Source: Dinoroseobacter sp042096155
GTDB taxonomy: Bacteria > Pseudomonadota > Alphaproteobacteria > Rhodobacterales > Rhodobacteraceae
Reading direction: 5' to 3'
DNA length: 11,644 bases
Assembly (NCBI GenBank): GCA_042096155.1
Contig: JBELMC010000085.1
Location: forward strand, 1-11,644
Shown piece by piece: positions 5,374-11,644 of the stretch. The first letter of the stretch is position 1. Every line of letters begins with the position of its first letter. The notes below the pieces were generated by a model. That model was given only the letters and a program-made list of their open reading frames with translations. It did not search any database and was not told the DNA's origin. The translations under genes and the position numbers were made by a program.

Positions 5374-6075
5374 CTACGCCGTTGGTCCACCAATTTCTGC
5401 GTGGATCGCGCGGGCGGCAGCTTTTGGATCAGCGTGTTGCCAGATCGGACGCCCAACAACGATATGATCTGAGCCGTTTCCGATTGCTTCACCTGGCGTT
5501 GTGGTTCGCTTTTGACCTGCGCTTGCACTGCCGCTTGGCCGTACGCCGGGCGTGACAATCAGGCGGCCTGCGCTTTCGGGCAGCGCTCGAATCAGCGCGG
5601 ATTCCTGCGGTGAGGCGATCACGCCATCGGCACCGGCCTCGAATGCTCTGGCGGCCCGCTGGCTGACCAGCTCTGGAATGTCGCCGGACCGGATCAGGCA
5701 ATCGTCCAAATCGGCGCGGTCAAGTGAGGTCAGCACCGTGACCGCCAATATTTTCATATCGGATTTTGCAGCGCCCTCCTTGGCGGCGCGCACCACATGC
5801 GGATCGCCGTGGACGGTCAGAAAATCGATATCAAACTGGGCGAGACCGCGGACCGCAGCTTCGACAGTGGCGCCGATATCGAACAACTTCATATCTAAAA
5901 AGATGCGCTTGCCGTGCTCGTTCTTCAGCTCATTTGCCAACGCCAGTCCCCCGCCCGTGAGCATCCCCAGACCGATTTTATAGAAACTGACAGCATCGCC
6001 GAGGGTTTCGACAAGCTGTAAGCCAGCCAGGGCATTGGGCAGGTCGAGGGCGACGATCAAGCGGTCATCTGACAT
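5374..6075 (-). CDS. pyrF: Orotidine 5'-phosphate decarboxylase
   Basis: PyrF decarboxylates orotidine 5'-phosphate to UMP, the last step of new pyrimidine synthesis, in the cytoplasm. The 233-residue protein has the usual short bacterial length. It shows the opening strand IVALDLP with Asp11, FYKIGLG with Lys33, and the catalytic signature FLDMKLFDIGATV with Asp61, Lys63 and Asp66. Near the C-terminus are the phosphate-binding segments VTPGVRPSG and HIVVGRPI. I start at the ATG at 6075 because AAGGAG (6088-6083) sits 7 bases upstream and the family N-terminus begins there; longer in-frame sequence upstream is low-complexity Arg/Ala-rich and not part of the gene. A weak promoter candidate, TTGACG (6131-6126), lies upstream. 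The gene diverges from clpB and converges on the dadA-like gene. Confidence 0.95.
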   Translation of the reverse strand: MSDDRLIVALDLPNALAGLQLVETLGDAVSFYKIGLGMLTGGGLALANELKNEHGKRIFLDMKLFDIGATVEAAVRGLAQFDIDFLTVHGDPHVVRAAKEGAAKSDMKILAVTVLTSLDRADLDDCLIRSGDIPELVSQRAARAFEAGADGVIASPQESALIRALPESAGRLIVTPGVRPSGSASAGQKRTTTPGEAIGNGSDHIVVGRPIWQHADPKAAARAIHAEIGGPTA

Positions 6076-6202
6076 ATTCAGGCTCCTTGGGTGATGAAGC
6101 GCTTTTTTGCGCGCACGTTGTCTCGCGTCAAGCTGACCAAACCGTGCACAGACGTGCCCAAGAGCACACAGGCCGGGACGTGCGCCTAGACTTGCCACGG
6201 GT

Positions 6203-6233
6203 CTTGCACGCGGCGGTGTGGCCACCCATCTAT
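6203..6233 (+). promoter_or_regulatory. Candidate RpoH (sigma-32) heat-shock promoter of clpB
   Basis: CTTGCA (6203-6208) is followed after 16 bases by CCCATCTAT (6225-6233). This resembles the alphaproteobacterial heat-shock pattern CTTG near -35 and CCATNTA near -10. It points at clpB, about 77 bases before the start codon, and ClpB is a classical RpoH target. A second CTTG at 6191 is badly spaced. The call is by motif and context only. Confidence 0.5.
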
Positions 6234-6297
6234 TGAACGAGGCCCGAATTGAGGCGCGCCGCGTAGCCGGGCGCTTTTGCCAACGGGTGCTAACAAA

Positions 6298-6303
6298 AAG
6301 GAG
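6298..6303 (+). promoter_or_regulatory. Ribosome binding site of clpB
   Basis: AAGGAG lies 6 bases before the ATG at 6310 and settles the start. An earlier in-frame start candidate at 6277 would precede this site and add 11 residues that do not look like ClpB. Confidence 0.75.
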
Positions 6304-6309
6304 AGACCG

Positions 6310-8925
6310 ATGAACATCGAGAAGTTCACGGAGCGGTCGCGTGGGTTCCTCCAGGCGGCACAAACCATTGCGACGCGCGAAGGCCATCAGAGACTTGTCC
6401 CCGAACATGTCCTCAAAGCACTGCTGGACGATCCAGAGGGATTGGCGGCCAATTTGATCAAGCGGGCGGGTGGATCACCGGAACGGATCATAGAGAATGT
6501 CGACCTTGCTGTAGCGAAATTGCCGAAGGTGTCTGGTGATAGCGGCCAAATCTATATGGACCCCGCGATTGGACGTGTAATGGACGAAGCTGTAAAGCTG
6601 GCCGAGAAAGCCGGTGACAGTTTTGTACCGGTGGAGCGGGTCTTGATGGCGTTGGCCATGGTCAAGTCAAAGGCACGTGATGCGTTCGAGGCTGGCGTGG
6701 TGAATGCACAAGCTCTGAACCACGCCATCAACGAGATCCGCAAAGGTCGCACAGCAGATTCAGCAAATGTTGAAGACAACTACGAGGCGCTGAAGAAATA
6801 CGCGCACGACCTAACTGAGGCGGCAAGCGCGGGCAAGATCGATCCGATTATTGGCCGTGACGAAGAAATTCGGCGCGCGATGCAAGTGCTTAGCCGCCGC
6901 ACCAAGAACAACCCTGTGTTGATTGGCGAGCCCGGTGTGGGAAAGACCGCGATTGCGGAGGGTCTTGCGTTGCGGATTATTGATGGTGACGTGCCGGAGA
7001 GCCTGCGCAACAAGACGCTCATGGCGCTTGATATGGGGGCGCTGATTGCTGGTGCGAAATATCGCGGCGAGTTCGAGGAGCGTCTTAAGGCGGTTTTGAA
7101 TGAAATTACCGATGCGGCCGGCGAAATCATTTTGTTTATCGATGAGATGCACACACTTGTCGGTGCGGGCAAATCCGATGGCGCTATGGACGCGGCCAAC
7201 CTGATCAAGCCTGCTTTGGCGCGCGGTGAGCTGCACTGCGTGGGTGCGACAACACTTGATGAATACCGCAAATATGTCGAAAAAGACGCTGCGTTGGCGC
7301 GCCGATTCCAGCCGGTCATGATCGAAGAGCCCATCGTTGAGGACACGGTTTCTATTCTACGTGGACTCAAGGAAAAATACGAACTCCACCACGGTGTACG
7401 GATTTCTGACAGTGCGCTGGTGGCGGCGGCAACGCTCTCGCATCGCTATATTACGGACAGGTTTTTGCCGGACAAAGCGATTGATTTGATGGATGAGGCG
7501 GCGTCGCGGCTGCGGATGGAAGTTGATAGCAAGCCAGAGGAACTGGATGCGCTCGACCGTGAGATTTTGCAAAAACAGATCGAAGCGGAAGCCCTGAAAA
7601 AAGAAGACGATGCCGCAAGTAAGGACCGTTTGACGAGCCTGTTGACCGATCTGGGAACGTTGCAGGATCAATCTGCCGCAATGACGGCGCAGTGGCAGGC
7701 GGAGCGAGACAAGCTGGAAAGCGCGCGCGGGCTCAAAGAGCAGCTCGATCGCGCGCGCGCTGAATTGGATGCGGCCAAGCGTGTGGGCGATCTGGCAAAG
7801 GCCGGAGAGCTGTCCTACGGCGTCATTCCGCAATTGGAAAACGCGATTATGTTATCGGAGGCACAAGACAGTGATATGATGGTCGAAGAAGCCGTGCGCC
7901 CTGAACAGATCGCGAGCGTTGTTGAGCGTTGGACCGGAATCCCGACAAGTAAGATGCTGGAAGGCGATCGTGAAAAGCTGCTGCGGATGGAGGACGAGAT
8001 CCGACGCCGGGTAATTGGTCAGCATCACGCCGTAAAAGCGGTCGCCAATGCGGTCCGTCGCGCACGAGCCGGATTGAATGACGAGAATCGACCGCTGGGC
8101 TCGTTTCTTTTTCTGGGTCCAACAGGCGTCGGTAAGACCGAGCTGACCAAAGCGGTCGCCGAATTTCTGTTTGACGATGATCAAGCCATGGTGCGGATTG
8201 ATATGTCTGAATTTATGGAAAAACATGCTGTGGCGCGGCTGATTGGGGCACCTCCGGGCTATGTTGGCTATGATCAAGGCGGCGTTTTGACGGAAGCTGT
8301 GCGGCGCAGGCCTTATCAGGTCGTGCTGTTTGACGAGGTCGAAAAGGCCCATCCAGACGTATTCAACGTGCTTTTGCAAGTGCTTGACGATGGCGTGTTG
8401 ACGGATGGTCAAGGCCGAACAGTCGATTTCAAACAGACGTTAATTGTTTTGACCTCGAACCTCGGAACACAGAGCCTGAGCCAACTGCCTGATGGTGCGG
8501 ACCCAAGCAGGGCACGCAATGACGTGATGGCGGCCGTTCGCGCCCATTTCCGGCCAGAATTTCTGAATCGTTTGGATGAGACGATAATCTTCGATCGTTT
8601 GGCGCGCGAGGACATGGCGGGTATTGTCGACATCCAGTTGCGTCGGCTTGAAAAGCGGCTAAAGGCGCGCAAGATCTCGCTAAATCTCGATGAAACCGCA
8701 AAGATCTGGCTGGCTGATGAAGGTTACGATCCTGTCTTTGGGGCGCGCCCTTTGAAGCGGGTGATCCAACGAGCCCTGCAAGATCAGTTGGCCGAGATGA
8801 TTCTTTCGGGTGATGTTATCGATGGTTCTGTCGTCTCGATCAGCGCCGTTGCCGATGGCTTGATCGTTGGCGATCGGGTGAGCAGTTCAAACCAGCACCC
8901 GCCAGAAGAAATCGTGGTGCATTGA
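6310..8925 (+). CDS. clpB: ATP-dependent chaperone ClpB (protein disaggregase)
   Basis: ClpB is a hexameric AAA+ machine that works with DnaK to pull proteins out of aggregates after heat shock. The 871-residue protein is complete (E. coli ClpB has 857). In order: an N-terminal repeat domain (about 1-145, opening MNIEKFTERSRGFLQAAQ); the first AAA+ domain with Walker A GEPGVGKT at 206-213 and Walker B LFIDEMH; an arginine-containing ALARRFQPV segment; the coiled-coil middle domain rich in Glu, Lys and Ala; then RWTGIPTSKML and the second AAA+ domain with Walker A GPTGVGKT at 603-610, Walker B VLFDEVEKAH, and sensor-2 GARPLKRVIQR. The substrate-binding pore loop GAKYRGEFEERL is present. The middle domain separates it from ClpA and ClpX, and I see no ClpP-binding IGF/L loop. 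It is probably heat-induced, and transcription ends at the terminator just downstream. Confidence 0.97.
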   Translation: MNIEKFTERSRGFLQAAQTIATREGHQRLVPEHVLKALLDDPEGLAANLIKRAGGSPERIIENVDLAVAKLPKVSGDSGQIYMDPAIGRVMDEAVKLAEKAGDSFVPVERVLMALAMVKSKARDAFEAGVVNAQALNHAINEIRKGRTADSANVEDNYEALKKYAHDLTEAASAGKIDPIIGRDEEIRRAMQVLSRRTKNNPVLIGEPGVGKTAIAEGLALRIIDGDVPESLRNKTLMALDMGALIAGAKYRGEFEERLKAVLNEITDAAGEIILFIDEMHTLVGAGKSDGAMDAANLIKPALARGELHCVGATTLDEYRKYVEKDAALARRFQPVMIEEPIVEDTVSILRGLKEKYELHHGVRISDSALVAAATLSHRYITDRFLPDKAIDLMDEAASRLRMEVDSKPEELDALDREILQKQIEAEALKKEDDAASKDRLTSLLTDLGTLQDQSAAMTAQWQAERDKLESARGLKEQLDRARAELDAAKRVGDLAKAGELSYGVIPQLENAIMLSEAQDSDMMVEEAVRPEQIASVVERWTGIPTSKMLEGDREKLLRMEDEIRRRVIGQHHAVKAVANAVRRARAGLNDENRPLGSFLFLGPTGVGKTELTKAVAEFLFDDDQAMVRIDMSEFMEKHAVARLIGAPPGYVGYDQGGVLTEAVRRRPYQVVLFDEVEKAHPDVFNVLLQVLDDGVLTDGQGRTVDFKQTLIVLTSNLGTQSLSQLPDGADPSRARNDVMAAVRAHFRPEFLNRLDETIIFDRLAREDMAGIVDIQLRRLEKRLKARKISLNLDETAKIWLADEGYDPVFGARPLKRVIQRALQDQLAEMILSGDVIDGSVVSISAVADGLIVGDRVSSSNQHPPEEIVVH

Positions 8926-8931
8926 ATCGAT

Positions 8932-8959
8932 GGCCCTGTCGATTGGCAGGGCCTCTTTT
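8932..8959 (+). terminator. Rho-independent terminator of clpB
   Basis: GGCCCTGTC (8932-8940) pairs with GGCAGGGCC (8945-8953) around a GATT loop, with one G-U pair, and is followed by TCTTTT. It begins 6 bases after the clpB stop codon. Confidence 0.85.
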
Positions 8960-9074
8960 ACAGGTCGGGCAATAACAGTATAGTTGCACCAAGCCAAAAA
9001 AGGTCAGCGGATTTCAGGCCCGTTTTGTCTTGGCGATCCAATGTAAAAGAAACGGTGCTGCAAAATGACGTCTG

Positions 9075-9851
9075 TTATCGCGTTTTGGCTCTCGTCAGTT
9101 CCGCGCTACGCAGTGCAGGAAGGCCGATGCCGGTGGCCTCGAATCCGCCATCGCTGGCGATCAGCTGACCTGTCACGAAGCTTGCTTTGTCTGAGCACAG
9201 AAACACGGTGACATTGCCGATCTCGTCCTCAGTGCCATATCGGTTTAAAGGCAACGCGTCGTGATAAGCCTCTATAATTTCTTTGGTATGGACCGCCATT
9301 GCCAGCTTTGTGCGCACAGGACCGGGGGCGACAACATTTGCGCGAATCCCGTGCTCGCCCAGTTCTACGGCTTGTTGCAAGGTCAACTGAATGACGGCTG
9401 CCTTGGAAGTCCCGTAGGCCACGCGCAATGTTGATGCACGCAGGCCAGAGATGCTGGCGATGTTTACAATGGCGCCTCGGGTTTCGCGCAGATGCGGGAT
9501 ACAGGCTTGAGAGGTCAAGAACACACCGTCGAGATTGGTTTCCATGACGCGGCGCCAGCGGGCGAAGTCGGTCTCTTCAATCGGACCGAAATCTGCGATG
9601 CCCGCATTGTTGACCAGAGCATCAATTTGACCAAAAGCGGCTTTGGCCTTGGCAACCATTTCGGTGACTTGTTGCGGGTCCGAGATGTCCGCGACAAGCG
9701 GCACAACGCCTTTTAGCTTTGCGGCTTCTTCGACCAGTACATCAGCGTCTCGGTCGATCATCGCGACCCGTCGACCCTCGGCGAGAAATAGTTTTGTGGT
9801 GGCCAGGCCGATGCCGCGCGCTGCGCCGGTAACAAGTGCTGTCTTGATCAT
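9075..9851 (-). CDS. Short-chain dehydrogenase/reductase (SDR), NAD-type
   Basis: This 258-residue classical SDR has one Rossmann domain that oxidises or reduces an alcohol/carbonyl using a nicotinamide cofactor. The cofactor motif TGAARGIG spans residues 8-15. Asp33 at the end of strand 2 (AMIDRD) indicates NAD(H) over NADP(H). NNAG is at 81-84 and Asn106 in the fourth helix. The catalytic triad is Ser133, Tyr146 and Lys150, and VVAPGPVRT and ASDGGF are usual late motifs. The start at 9851 is fixed by AGGAGGA (9862-9856) five bases upstream. No neighbouring pathway genes reveal the substrate; 3-oxoacyl-ACP reductase-like, sugar or polyol dehydrogenase roles are all possible. The tail after the Rossmann fold (GLPALRSAELTRAKTR) extends slightly beyond minimal family members. 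Confidence 0.9.
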   Translation of the reverse strand: MIKTALVTGAARGIGLATTKLFLAEGRRVAMIDRDADVLVEEAAKLKGVVPLVADISDPQQVTEMVAKAKAAFGQIDALVNNAGIADFGPIEETDFARWRRVMETNLDGVFLTSQACIPHLRETRGAIVNIASISGLRASTLRVAYGTSKAAVIQLTLQQAVELGEHGIRANVVAPGPVRTKLAMAVHTKEIIEAYHDALPLNRYGTEDEIGNVTVFLCSDKASFVTGQLIASDGGFEATGIGLPALRSAELTRAKTR

Positions 9852-10123
9852 GGGGTCCTCCTGTTGCGAACTGTATGCGCGGTTTCAAGATCATGGAAAA
9901 GCCAACTTCGACCAGATGGGATTTTTCGGCATCGTTTAAATTTTTAACTGCCGGTGCGACCGTGGTTCGCAAGTGAAATCTAAGGTCAAAGAGGGGCAGG
10001 GTACGGCACGAAATCCTCGTTTTTGTATTGGCCTGCCCTCATATTATAGCGATTATTGTCCAGACGTATCTTGTTCTCTTCGTGTGACTCCAGCAGCGTG
10101 GCAGCGATTAAGAAGGATTACAG
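9852..10123. other. Intergenic region upstream of the SDR gene; start of the composition shift
   Basis: No gene is supported here. The SDR Shine-Dalgarno AGGAGGA (9856-9862, minus strand) is at the left end. TTGCGAAC (9864-9871) and its inverse GTTCGCAA (9965-9972) flank the SDR leader 93 bases apart and could be operator halves or chance. GGGCAGG (9994-10000) and CCTGCCC (10032-10038) form an inverted repeat with a 31-base loop, extended outward by GAG/CTC if one G is bulged. From about 10040 base use turns more AT-rich than in the genes to the left. Confidence 0.5.
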
Positions 10124-10518
10124 TTGAACATAAAACGACGGAACTTTTTTAGGCTAAGTCACGAATCTACAATAGTTTTTCGCCCTGACAGTTCGTGCGC
10201 AGATATCCGATACGATCGAGATATTTAAATGTTCAGCTTAGACAAGTACCAATCTTTCACATCGTGGTGATGTTACAGTTGCTCCACATGCAGACGTTTT
10301 CACCTGGCGCGCAGATACCGCTTCTTCAACCGCTAAAGTTATTCTTATCTAATATCGAATATCTCAGGGACCGCATTGAGGATGGGCTCTACAACTAGAA
10401 GCTCCCACAGCCCGCCATGGACAGCAAATCGCTCTTGCAGGCAATAAAAAATTGGCGCAAACTGAAACTATGGCTGTTCAAGGGAAAGCCGTCCTTCCTT
10501 CCGGGATGTGAGAGCTAA
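10124..10518 (+). pseudogene. Possible remains of a decayed gene (two frames, internal stops)
   Basis: Two open stretches overlap in different frames. From TTG 10124, preceded by AAGAAGG, about 34 codons run to a TAA near 10228 (ending RPDSSCADIRYDRDI). A second frame runs from 10195 through a TAG at 10396-10398 and on, still open, to a TAA at 10516-10518. It gives a protein-like string around the TAG: FLSNIEYLRDRIEDGLYN before it and MDSKSLLQAIKNWRK soon after. The pattern suits a broken gene with a frameshift and a nonsense change, but I recognise no family, and short open frames also arise by chance. An intact 67-codon gene ending at the TAG is a weaker alternative because no good ribosome site precedes it. 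Confidence 0.25.
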
Positions 10519-10687
10519 TTTCTAACAGGCAATAATCCAACGTATCAGTTTCATAATAATGTGGTTATGGTTTGAAAAGCGTTGCTTTTGCTGGTTACTG
10601 GCGCGGAAAAGTTAAGAACTGTCATAGATTTGAATTTGCTGCATATCCGCTCTACGAAACAACCTTCGAATTCAGCTTGGTGTCAAA
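10519..10687. other. AT-rich leader of the FkbM-type gene, no supported gene
   Basis: Nothing firm is visible. An open stretch from TTG 10572 to TAA 10694 (40 residues, including a FAGYWRGKVKNC segment) overlaps the following gene's start by 7 bases, but it has no ribosome site and no recognised similarity. No convincing promoter pair or terminator was found. Confidence 0.4.
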
Positions 10688-11539
10688 ATGGTAAAAATAA
10701 AACGAAAAAAAATTGGTAATAATTACCTCTCCTTAGATGTCCACAATAAGCATGAAAGAAGGTACTATAGAAAAAAACACCATATCGATGCAACTTTTGC
10801 AAACGCTTTTGTTGTTAAGGGAAACAAGGTATTGGATCTTAGTGCTAATATTGGATTTTGTACTCTTCATTACGTGAGAAATGGAGCCTCACTGGTACAT
10901 GCTTATGAGCCGGAAAACGTCATGTTTAACAGGCTTAAGGAAATCGAAGATAAATGTCTTATGGTATTTGATACCGCAATATCTGATACAAAATCAGAAA
11001 AAGTTCTTTACTTAAGCTCTAAGCATCAACAAGGGCACTCGTTGCAGTTGGACCAGGTTGAATTATTTGAAGATATATTCTCAAAAGACGTTGCGACGCA
11101 GGCTGTAAAAACTTCTACTTTAGATAAAATATATAATAGTCAAGAATTTTTTGATTTTATAAAAATTGACGTTGAGGGGCATGAATTATCAGCGTTAAAA
11201 GGTGGCAGGGATCTTTTCGGAAGAAATCCTTCATGTATTTTACAAATAGAGATATATCCGATGTACTTTGACGAAGTTTCTTTAGAGCTCAGAAAAAGCT
11301 TTAACCATATATATCTCGTATTCGAAGCAAAAATTGGCGGTACTTTTTATCTATCGGAAAACGTCTGGGAGGAACCAGAGCATGGATATAAAAATACACC
11401 TCCAAACTTTATTTGCAGCAATAACAAAATTGCCGCTTTCACGAAAGATCAATCTTTAAAAAGTCATGGTATGACAATGAATATTTTGGGGCGGATTCTT
11501 CGTCTGCCAGAAATATTTATGTTGCACAGAAAAAAATAA
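10688..11539 (+). CDS. FkbM-family SAM-dependent methyltransferase, AT-rich and probably horizontally acquired
   Basis: The 283-residue protein fits the FkbM methyltransferase family, which moves a methyl group from S-adenosylmethionine to a hydroxyl on small molecules or sugars and often decorates surface polysaccharides. SAM-binding motif I appears as VLDLSANIGF (residues 48-57), the acidic strand-2 end as AYEPEN, and the family's central signature as FIKIDVEGHELSALKGG with Asp161, Glu163 and His165. Motif I normally has Gly where this has Ser52, a mild departure. The start ATG lacks a clear Shine-Dalgarno sequence but gives the usual family length. Base use is strikingly AT-rich (many AAA, ATA, TTT codons) compared with clpB or dinB, which points to recent transfer. 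The sugar or lipid acceptor cannot be told from sequence; no glycosyltransferase lies inside the window. Confidence 0.82.
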   Translation: MVKIKRKKIGNNYLSLDVHNKHERRYYRKKHHIDATFANAFVVKGNKVLDLSANIGFCTLHYVRNGASLVHAYEPENVMFNRLKEIEDKCLMVFDTAISDTKSEKVLYLSSKHQQGHSLQLDQVELFEDIFSKDVATQAVKTSTLDKIYNSQEFFDFIKIDVEGHELSALKGGRDLFGRNPSCILQIEIYPMYFDEVSLELRKSFNHIYLVFEAKIGGTFYLSENVWEEPEHGYKNTPPNFICSNNKIAAFTKDQSLKSHGMTMNILGRILRLPEIFMLHRKK

Positions 11540-11550
11540 TTTTAAATTTC

Positions 11551-11644
11551 TTATAGCTGTTTGCTTCCGGGTTTTGACGGCGGCCCCTTTCCCAGCTGTT
11601 CAGTCCTGGCCTCTGGTGGATCGGATTTAGGATGATCGCTCTGG
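11551..11644 (-). CDS. Possible C-terminal tail of a leftward gene entering from the right edge
   Basis: On the minus strand a frame is open from the window edge to a TAA at 11553-11551. It encodes about 30 residues rich in Pro, Lys, Gln and Ser (SDPPEARTEQLGKGPPSKPG). Its base composition returns to the GC-rich style of the left part of the window. A real gene tail, for instance of a transposase or a regulatory protein, is possible, but the stretch is short and the family is not recognised. Confidence 0.25.
   Translation of the reverse strand, partial: QSDHPKSDPPEARTEQLGKGPPSKPGSKQL

Noticed and set aside
6076..6408. Upstream extension of pyrF by about 111 residues
   Set aside because: It would cross the clpB promoter and start; AAGGAG before 6075 and the family N-terminus place the start at 6075.
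6780..7370. 196-codon minus-strand open frame in clpB
   Set aside because: Antisense to the first AAA+ domain; Ser/Arg-rich composition typical of shadow frames.
7852..8412. 186-codon minus-strand open frame in clpB
   Set aside because: Antisense to the second AAA+ domain of an intact clpB; no independent start signal.
10572..10694. 40-residue open frame overlapping the FkbM-type gene start
   Set aside because: TTG start without a ribosome site, no recognised similarity, and AT-rich DNA in which such short frames are common; kept only as a note in the gap description.
1..11644. CRISPR array, complete insertion sequence, or a defence or toxin-antitoxin gene set
   Set aside because: No regularly spaced repeats, no transposase or integrase motifs and no recognisable defence or toxin domains on either strand.

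Overview
The window looks like a chromosomal segment of an alphaproteobacterium, most likely a marine Rhodobacteraceae (Roseobacter-group) species. This rests on the protein sequences: a DinB with an N-terminal zinc ribbon, a short NfeD with an SPFH partner, and the style of PyrF and ClpB. Moderately high GC holds over the first ~9.9 kb. No species can be named from the sequence alone.

Left part (1-2345). A tRNA-Val(GAC), cut by the window edge, is transcribed leftwards. An N-formylglutamate amidohydrolase gene is transcribed rightwards. Their promoters interleave in the 110 bp between them, and the amidohydrolase mRNA may be leaderless. A leftward dinB (DNA polymerase IV) with a four-cysteine N-terminal zinc ribbon follows.

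Middle (2431-6075). Divergent from dinB is a tight three-gene membrane operon: an SPFH/stomatin-like protein, a short NfeD-like protein and an unnamed two-helix membrane protein. Next comes a tandem glycine riboswitch (about 3874-4055) in the leader of a DadA-like FAD amino acid dehydrogenase/oxidase. This suggests the enzyme is controlled by glycine and may act on glycine or a related amino acid. pyrF converges on this gene, and a stem-loop spans the junction.

Right-middle (6076-9851). pyrF and clpB diverge from a 234 bp spacer holding a candidate RpoH (sigma-32) heat-shock promoter. clpB encodes a complete two-AAA-domain disaggregase and ends in a clear intrinsic terminator. A leftward NAD-type SDR oxidoreductase follows.

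Right edge (9852-11644). The character changes here. More than 800 bp carry no convincing intact gene but hold short open stretches that look like gene remains. Then comes a strongly AT-rich FkbM-family methyltransferase, of the type found in surface-polysaccharide gene sets, probably acquired by transfer. A GC-richer edge may hold the tail of a leftward gene. This looks like the border of an accessory (glycan-type) island. Nothing here amounts to a convincing new defence or mobile system. The best leads are the glycine riboswitch paired with a DadA-like enzyme, the small membrane protein in the SPFH-NfeD operon, and the island border.
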